From: Volvox africanus
Lineage: Eukaryota; Chlorophyta; Chlorophyceae; Chlamydomonadales; Volvocaceae
DNA: 64,000 nucleotides
Direction of reading: 5' to 3'
Assembly (NCBI GenBank): GCA_030268105.1
Contig: BSDZ01000119.1
Location: 639,001 to 703,000, forward strand
The translations under genes were made by a program, and so were the position numbers. Positions 57,327 through 64,000 of this stretch are shown here, piece by piece. Each line of letters opens with the position of its first letter. The first letter of the stretch is position 1. A model generated the notes under the pieces. It did not search any database and was not told where the DNA came from. It saw nothing but the letters and a program-made list of their open reading frames with translations.

Positions 57327-58004
57327 CTTTTTGGATGACGGGGTTTCCTGCTTCAGTTCTATTAGGCATAACATAATAGCAATTACGCCAAAGCTGTATG
57401 AATATTCTTGTCCAAACACAATCTGTACGGCGTTAATATCTAAGCTCTGCGGCCACCGATATGATGGCATCACTAAAGATTTCACCCGCATATCATCCAA
57501 CGAACTCTACGAACTGCACCGACACCGATATATAAAGCTAAATGATGTATGCAGACAAAAAGCCATATTCCAAGAAAACCAACAAGACCTAACAGTACCA
57601 TCAATTGACACCGCCACATCGCGAACATACAATAACGTCTTCGACAGCAGCCCAAAGCAATTTCAAGCGATGCACCAGAACAATTGACACGCGGCCACGC
57701 TCGACGGACACGCTCGCTTTGTAACCGTACATGCACGCACGGGAACATCACCTCATCCTTCGACCTCTGGAACGAAATTGTTTAGCTACCGGTAAAAAAT
57801 ATGATAAGACAACGTATACGTTCAAGCAATATTTTTCAACCACCAAATGACCCAATGACCCAAAGAGGAACATTAAATAAATTAAAACGAGTACATCTAA
57901 CGCACATCTCATTACAGTACAGATACCCATCCGTCTGTTAACGACCACCATAACTCCTTTCTTCCACCGCCTTCCGTTCGTTTGTTCGTCGCTTTCTCCG
58001 TCGT
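57327..58004. other. Intergenic 3' of the mitochondrial carrier gene
   Basis: A minus-strand TGTAA (plus TTACA, 57912-57916) lies about 90 bases after the carrier stop and fits an algal polyadenylation signal. The plus frame 57331-57687 is not recognised. Confidence 0.4.
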
Positions 58005-61000
58005 TCAGCTCGTTGCAGGGGCAGCTGACGTGGCGGCTGCAGAGACAGGGCCAACGGTCCCCAGCCCGTATATGCGCTGCTTCCCCTCCAGGCTCGCCTC
58101 GTACGCTCCGATCCCCTGCCGTGTGACCTCCACTGCGAGGAAGATTCCGGCATTCACCGGGATGGCCCGGGACATGACGGCGGAGAAGCCGCGCCACAGT
58201 CCCGCATGTCCCTCGGAACGGATCACCTTGCGCAGGCAGTCGTACGTGGAGGTGTACTGCGGCTGTGACAGGGAATCCGCCTGGCTCAACATGCAGAGGA
58301 GATGGACGCGCGCAAAGCAGAAAGAGGGAGTGAGTGAAGGCTGGGGACAAAGGGACGAGGAGGAAAAGCAATACGATGCTACCGACATAAAGCATCTAAA
58401 TGTAGGGGATAAAGACTTGCCGCTTCATGCAGAGCGCTTAGCAAGAGGTCCACACGACAGGTGCACGACCCTCGTTCGGTTCAAGTAATGCACTGCCGAA
58501 TGAATGATCTGGAACGCGTGTTGCAATCAATTAACCCCCCGTTGGGTCTCATTAGGGTCATCCAGCTTCCAGCAGTTGTGACACTAAACGACTATGTATC
58601 TACCTGGGTAACGCGTCTTCAACGTACACATACTCTCCCCCCCTCTCTCTCTCACACACACATACATACATAGACGTTCTGCTACTTGGTTTCCGGGTAA
58701 GACAGAGAGATGCCCCGGACCAGCGCCAGACCCAGTCAGATGTGTGGCAATCACCACACACATATATTCACACACGCGCGAGGAAGAACGCATTTATAAT
58801 CAACAGCCCGAAACTGGTTTTAGATTGATCCACCAAATAATATCCGCGTAGCCCCTAGCAGTTCCGTGTAATTCAGCGCCCCACACATGTACCGTTACGT
58901 CCGTACCTTACTTGTGGACATTCCTAGCCGCACCTGCATTTTCGACTTGATGGTGTCGATCGGGAACATGGAGCCCCACAGCCCAAAGCCGGCCGCCACA
59001 CCCGCTGCCATGACCTGCGTGTAAGTTAGGTCGGCCTTTGTCATCGCCATGCGGGCCCCGGGGTCCGTGGTGTGGAGGAAGTAGTTGACGGTTGCCTCGT
59101 AGGCCAGAAAGAACCAGGCGTAACCCTGACACGCGGGAGCAAAGTGGGGGTGAAGGAAGAGGGAGGAGTGGAGGGGGCGTCGGAGGCGACAAGGGCTGCG
59201 CTTTGAGAACTTTATTGGAGGGGAAAATAACAGGGGATGATGCATCAGGGGCTGGGAGGGGGCCAACGAGAAAAAGTCTCTTATCTTGTACACAGAGAAC
59301 ACTACAGGTGGGCTGCGGGGCAGCAGTGACAGGGCAATGAAATCTGCATTACCGGCATAAATTCCACCAAGGAACACGCAGGCGCACAAGGGCCCCTGAA
59401 GGGCCCCACTTACCCTTCTAGTCTCCCATACATTCCATGGGAATGCCGCTCGCGGTAAGATCACTCAAGAATACCTACCACCCTTCTACCGGCCTTACGT
59501 AAGTACGTATGTAACACAATGAAACACCACTATCAAGTAGCAACCAACCTGAATGTCCCTGAGGACTGTTGATGTAAATCCTCGGTACAGCCCTCTGACC
59601 CCGTGATTGGCCAGCACCTGTCGGAAGCAGTCCATTGATCCGTGGTAGAACCGCTGATGGTCGCGTGGGGGTGCAGTGGCGGCTGAAGGGGACGATGCGG
59701 CGGCACTGGAAATGGATACCCCCAATGCGGCATGGCGCTGCATCCAACCGAAACAGCAAGATTTTAAACAGAAATGGCGGAAATTATTTTTAGTTTAATC
59801 AAAGCCGTGGCATGCGCAGGTAGGGTACTATGTATGTGCCGTACATTGTGCATGCAAATGCACTTACTGTCGAAACCCGGGGCATATGGCCCCTATGTGT
59901 GGGAGCAATCAAGTCCATGCATGTTTGGGTTCATGCGTGCGTTCAAAATCTTTAAATGACGTTTGACGATGGGGTCATCATCGGGGTTTGGTCTCAGGAA
60001 GAGCCCCTGGACGAAGACCAGTATCCCGCAGCGCATCTGCCTCCCAGTCGCAGATAGAGACTCTGTCATTCGGAAGAGAGAATAAATCATCAGCTGCATA
60101 TGCGGGTTGGGGTTGGGTACTTCTCTTTCATAAACCACACGCCACAATGACGGCTGTGCTTTAATCGTAAACGTATCCCTAAACGTATCCCGCCTGCCAA
60201 ATTAAATCCGCCAAGGCGCATAATAACCCCTTTGGTGAATAATATCCCTTACGGGCACTGCTGTCACCTGAACAATTTCAAACGAACAGGTCCTACCTGT
60301 GCTGCTTCTAACTCTGTCCCTTGCAAACCTTTGCTGCGTATGTAATGCATTAAACCAAGGAATATAAAGCAAGGCTTGGTTTAATCATTCTTAACTGATA
60401 AGGCAGCCATCTGTGACGTGAGGTGCGATCGCCAAATAGTTCCAGTTGTTGCTCCTTGCTTTATGGGAACGGAGAGTTTCCATATTGTGCGTTGCCACGC
60501 AGAGCAGCTCTCTTGGAAGCTTCAGTCGGTCCCCTGCCCCCTGCCCACATCGCTTCATATTGCTAACAAGGTATCGGGCCGTGATCTACCCCTGCAGTCT
60601 ATTTCAAGACTGGCACACCTGCATCTGCATCTTGGTCCGCACCAGCTCCACGGGTGTGGACACCAGCGAGCCGATAGCCCCCGCAGCGGCACCCGAAAGC
60701 AGGGTGTTGGTGGCAGAGAAGTTGGCGTAGTGGTCTTCGCCCTCTAGCTGCTGGCGCACGAATGAGAATGCGGGGAAGTGGATCCCCAGCAGCACCATGT
60801 TGCCCACCAGAGGGGCCACCGAGCCCCTGTAGAGGGACAGAGGCCCCTCACTGCGGATCATCTTCCGCACGCAATCCATAGAGTCTTTGTACACCTCCGA
60901 AGGGGCCAGCTGCGCCGCTAGGGCCGTACCCTGGCCCATAACTTGAAGCCGCGTCTTGACGGTGTCGAAGGGTTGACCAATCTGCAGCGTGCGTGCGTTA

Positions 61001-61981
61001 TGGATAGCGGCATACATAGGATATTTACTAAGTGCATCCTGACGGGGATGATTGTGTTGAAAACCCTAGTATATCCGATTCATCGCGGTTAAAAGAGAGC
61101 TGATGTAGGGAGCTGACGTAAGGGGCGGGTAGGTACGGGGAACGGCTGGGATGAAGAACGCAGATTCATCAAAGCAAATGATAGTGTCTTTACGCAGCAT
61201 CTATGCATCTTGATGTGCTTGAAATGACGGACCTTTTTCACTGACTTGAACACGCACGGGACGTAGAGCGCGCGAATAGCTAGATGCAAGCGGTGCATGT
61301 GGCAATTCGAGAGGTAGCCCAACGTGCATGCGTTAAATTCATTGGAGGCGGAAAGAAAACTGCGCAGTTTCCTAGGACTGCGGCTGTGTGTTGGATGCGG
61401 ACCATGCATGCGCACCTTACTGCAATGAGCTGCTAATGCTTAGAAGCTGCTGTACGGCCTCGCGTGTCTTTTTTCGGATGCTTGCTTGTGAAGCTTCGTC
61501 AAAACAAAAACATTTTTACTCAGTATTTATATTGTGGTTATAAAGATGTATGGTATCATCAACGCACGCGACATGCACTTCGATACGCGCAACGGTGAAA
61601 GAGAAACTAAACGATTGATCGATTGTGCACGAGAAAATAAAAAAGATACATTGAAATGCATGGTTTATCAGCTGCGTTGTTTTGTTTTCGGGGTTTCCCA
61701 AATTTCAACTCCTTAGTAGTTAGTAGGCCCACGGGTAGTCGAGTAACCGTGGGCCGGTAGGACTCTGAACCTTCGCGAACAATGGAGCGTTGTTTCGGTT
61801 GGCAACAGGTCCCTGTTCATACATCAATTGGAAGTTCATTTCCAGGAATCAATTGGGTGTGACCTACCATTACGCGAGCAACACCGCCTGAAACTCCAGG
61901 CAGGATGTCCAGAATGCGTGTGTGGATTGGAGGCGTATGCTCCACCTGGTTAAGCGTATCATTCATGGTCATGGACACCAT
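58005..61981 (-). CDS. Mitochondrial carrier family (SLC25) protein, basic amino acid/acylcarnitine-like branch (5 exons)
   Basis: Inner-membrane transporter with three related repeats. Exons on minus: 61981-61868, 60981-60619, 59737-59549, 59125-58907, 58262-58005; all phase 0, about 380 residues (family usually near 300). Repeat 1: ILPGVSGGVARVM joined to IGQPFDTVKTRLQ. Repeat 2: LLSGAAAGAIGSLVSTPVELVRTKMQ, then YRGFTSTVLRDIQ. Repeat 3: GVAAGFGLWGSMFPIDTIKSKMQ and LWRGFSAVMSRAIPVNAGIFL. The three PX[D/E]XX[K/R] signatures are QPFDTVK, TPVELVR and FPIDTIK. A Ser/Ala-rich linker of about 25 residues at the start of exon 3 and an Ala/Ser-rich C-terminus account for the extra length. The start is uncertain: the exon-1 frame stays open upstream to about 62122. 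Similar carriers move ornithine, arginine or acylcarnitine; substrate not determined. Confidence 0.87.
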
Positions 61982-62689
61982 TTTTGCTGCGAGAATACAA
62001 AGATCCTGCACGAAAACGACGAGAGATGGTGCGTTTGGTGGTCGCACGGGTTGCACGTGCCCATACATCGTGGGCGGACTCCTGAAAGAGCCAAGTTGGC
62101 ACGGTGACGTTGCTAGCTGCAAGGATACTTACTTACGGAAATGTAACAAAAGATAGCACACAATTTGTTCCTAATCGCGATGAAGATTCCAACGGTGGTG
62201 CGCCACACACTGGTTGCTGCCTGAATGCTGGTGAGCGAAGGTGCCCCGAATGTTTATTTAAAATTAATTAAAACCACAGACGAGAATTGATAGCTTATTT
62301 TATATAAATGATTGTGTAAGCATATTCGACTTACAGTTCGGCCTCAAGGCCAAACCTGAAGCGAATCCCTGAGGCCGGACCGTCGGAGGGTTTCCTCGGC
62401 GGGAGGAAGCTGCGAAACTTCTCCTACGAGGCTACATCCCTCCAATTTCATTTTGCAACACATATCAATCACAACTTAAGATAGCTTTCAGCGTTGGTGC
62501 GCAGCAAAAGTTGCCAATTATTATAAAGTCGCAAAACCTTTCCGTTAATCCTCAACAGTTACGACGTTCACCAAAGATAATTAGCGATAAAAGCTGCAAA
62601 CTCAGTACCGTCTTAATCACCTCGCCGCAATTTGTACCGTTTCACATACCCTCTGCACATCTACTGCAGTCCCTAAAAACGACAATCCC
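61982..62689. other. Intergenic between divergent genes
   Basis: About 700 bases separating the minus-strand carrier start from the plus-strand LCIB-like gene; it should hold both promoters, or part of an upstream exon of either. No motif assigned. Confidence 0.4.
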
Positions 62690-64000
62690 ATGCCCAGGCG
62701 CATCATGCCGTTTCCTCGATCGTCAAGGCTAGTGGCTCACGCCCTCGAAGCTCTGGAATCTTCTAAGATTGGCATCATACCAAACTTCAAAGATTCAACA
62801 ATTCTCGAAAACCTATCGCGCGTCCGCCATACCCACTCCCCGACCCACAACCAGAATATTCTGATTCGCACGATTTCCGCTCTTGCCAGCGGTGCTTCGC
62901 CAGATAGCCAGCGCAAGGTTCTCTCATCGCATACCGGAGGTGGGGCTTTCCCGATTGCCGTCGGAGGCCTTGAAAGCGGCTGTTACACCAATAGCTGTGG
63001 AAGCGGCGGCGGTTCTATGGTTTTGACGCCCTGCCGCACCTGCGGAAAGGTGTTGTGCCATGTCCACCATCATGCCGATAGTTCAGCCAGCCATGGTTTG
63101 ATGATTATGTCGATGGGGAAGCGGATGGGGATGTCTACGGCTTGTCAAGCTGCTTTACACGCGCAACCGGCAACGGCGTGGGCTACCCACGAACGTGCTC
63201 CGGGCCTGACCGAGCGGTTGGCGGAAGTCACGAAGCACTTTCCCACCGCGTTGTCGGTTGATGATTTCATTTCGCGAGTTGAGATTGCGCTGGCCGGATA
63301 CGGCTTCACGGGTGACAATTCCATTGGTAAGACCTCTAAATTGGAAAGCTTGGTACTGTTACTTATGTCCCTGGTAGGTAACTCCTTGTTATTAATATTT
63401 ATAAATGAATAAGGACAGGGCATATCCGTCCGCAGGGCCCTCATTGTTAAGCCGAGGTTCACATGGCCGTTCTGGAACAAACGGCTGCCAGACCCATTTA
63501 AAATTGATGCAGCAACCTACACACCAAAAACCTCATTGACACCCCTATCTGTTGTCTCACTGACCCTGCCTCGGTGCGTGTTATTATCGGTGTAAGGGGC
63601 GGGAAAACTACCTTGCGGTGGTGATACTGCGACACTCCGTCCGATATGCCTCCGGTCTGCCCGCTGAAGAAGTAGTCGCCTACATGTCCCTGCGTGAGGC
63701 CCTACCTTACCGGTCTGCATGGTCGCACCCTGAGACGCCGCATGCAGGGACCCCGAATGTCATAAAAAAGATATATTATTCCCAACAATAGTATGTCAGC
63801 CCTACAATTTCTACAACTCATCTTTTGAAGTGGACTAAATATGAAACAATATGTTAACTGAACTCCTTTGCCTTTGAAAAGTCTTCACCGTACATGCCTA
63901 CCGTGCCGAAGAAATCAACCTCCTTTGTTGTTGTTATGATCTCAATGGTCATCGCAGCTATGAGCAATTTGTGCCGCGATGAGTCGTGCTTGATTCTTGA
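62690..64000 (+). CDS. LCIB/LCIC-family theta carbonic anhydrase, 5' part (cut by window end)
   Basis: Limiting-CO2-inducible family; in Chlamydomonas LCIB/LCIC act in the chloroplast stroma around the pyrenoid to recapture CO2. Exon 1, 62690-63326, ends in ALSVDDFISRVEIALAGYGF and TGDNSI with a GTAAGA donor. Exon 2 starts at 63958 after GCAG and restores the codon to AMSNLCRDESCLIL, the hallmark CRDE motif that holds active-site residues. The intron is 631 bases. The N-terminal 130 or so residues contain a Cys/His cluster (CRTCGKVLCHVHHH) and a Gly/Ser-rich stretch. The frame is open upstream only to 62591 with no other ATG, so 62690 is the first start in this exon; an upstream transit-peptide exon is possible. 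The rest of the gene lies beyond 64000. Confidence 0.85.

Noticed and set aside
57748..58395. 215-codon minus frame overlapping the last carrier exon
   Set aside because: Another frame of the same strand; the carrier motifs are in the 58005-58262 frame.

Overview
The window is nuclear DNA from a eukaryote, most likely a chlorophycean (volvocalean-type) green alga. The host genes are split by many GT-AG introns. They include a periplasmic alpha-carbonic anhydrase of the Chlamydomonas CAH1 type (with a His-rich internal linker), an LCIB/LCIC-family theta carbonic anhydrase, a CHASE-domain class III nucleotide cyclase, a CDK/MAPK-like kinase and a mitochondrial carrier. Two degenerate TTTTAGGG motifs near the left end match the Chlamydomonas telomere unit. 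Species cannot be named from sequence alone.

Layout. (1) 1836-5819, minus: a nine-exon alpha-carbonic anhydrase that I could join with consistent phases into 369 codons. (2) 7501-8920: relics of bacterial, Rickettsiales-like genes (an AddA-type helicase and the tail of an Rpn-type nuclease) with a MITE-like element between them. (3) 9684-34401: a 24.7 kb nest of Ty3/gypsy chromoviruses. An outer family-A element is bounded by the duplication GCGGA and sits inside an older gypsy relic. Inside it are a second family-A copy on plus, a foldback (inverted duplication) centred near 19.9 kb, three solo LTRs of family B and one nearly complete family-B element. (4) 35839-40867, plus: the kinase with a long low-complexity tail. 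(5) 40868-48664: nearly 8 kb with no supported gene. (6) 48665-55673, plus: a 13-exon CHASE-transmembrane-cyclase gene of about 710 residues whose catalytic residues are largely replaced. (7) 56838-57326: three tandem 163 bp repeats. (8) 58005-61981, minus: a five-exon SLC25 carrier. (9) 62690 to the end, plus: exon 1 and the start of exon 2 of the LCIB-like gene, cut by the window edge.

How the genes fit together. The two carbonic anhydrase families at opposite ends both belong to the algal CO2-concentrating mechanism: one outside the plasma membrane, the other in the chloroplast stroma in known relatives. The cyclase and kinase are signalling genes; nothing in the sequence links them to the carbonic anhydrases. 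The retrotransposon nest has no intact autonomous element: every copy carries frameshifts, stops, truncations or insertions. All exon models come from reading splice sites and frames by eye; transcript data would be needed to fix starts and UTRs.
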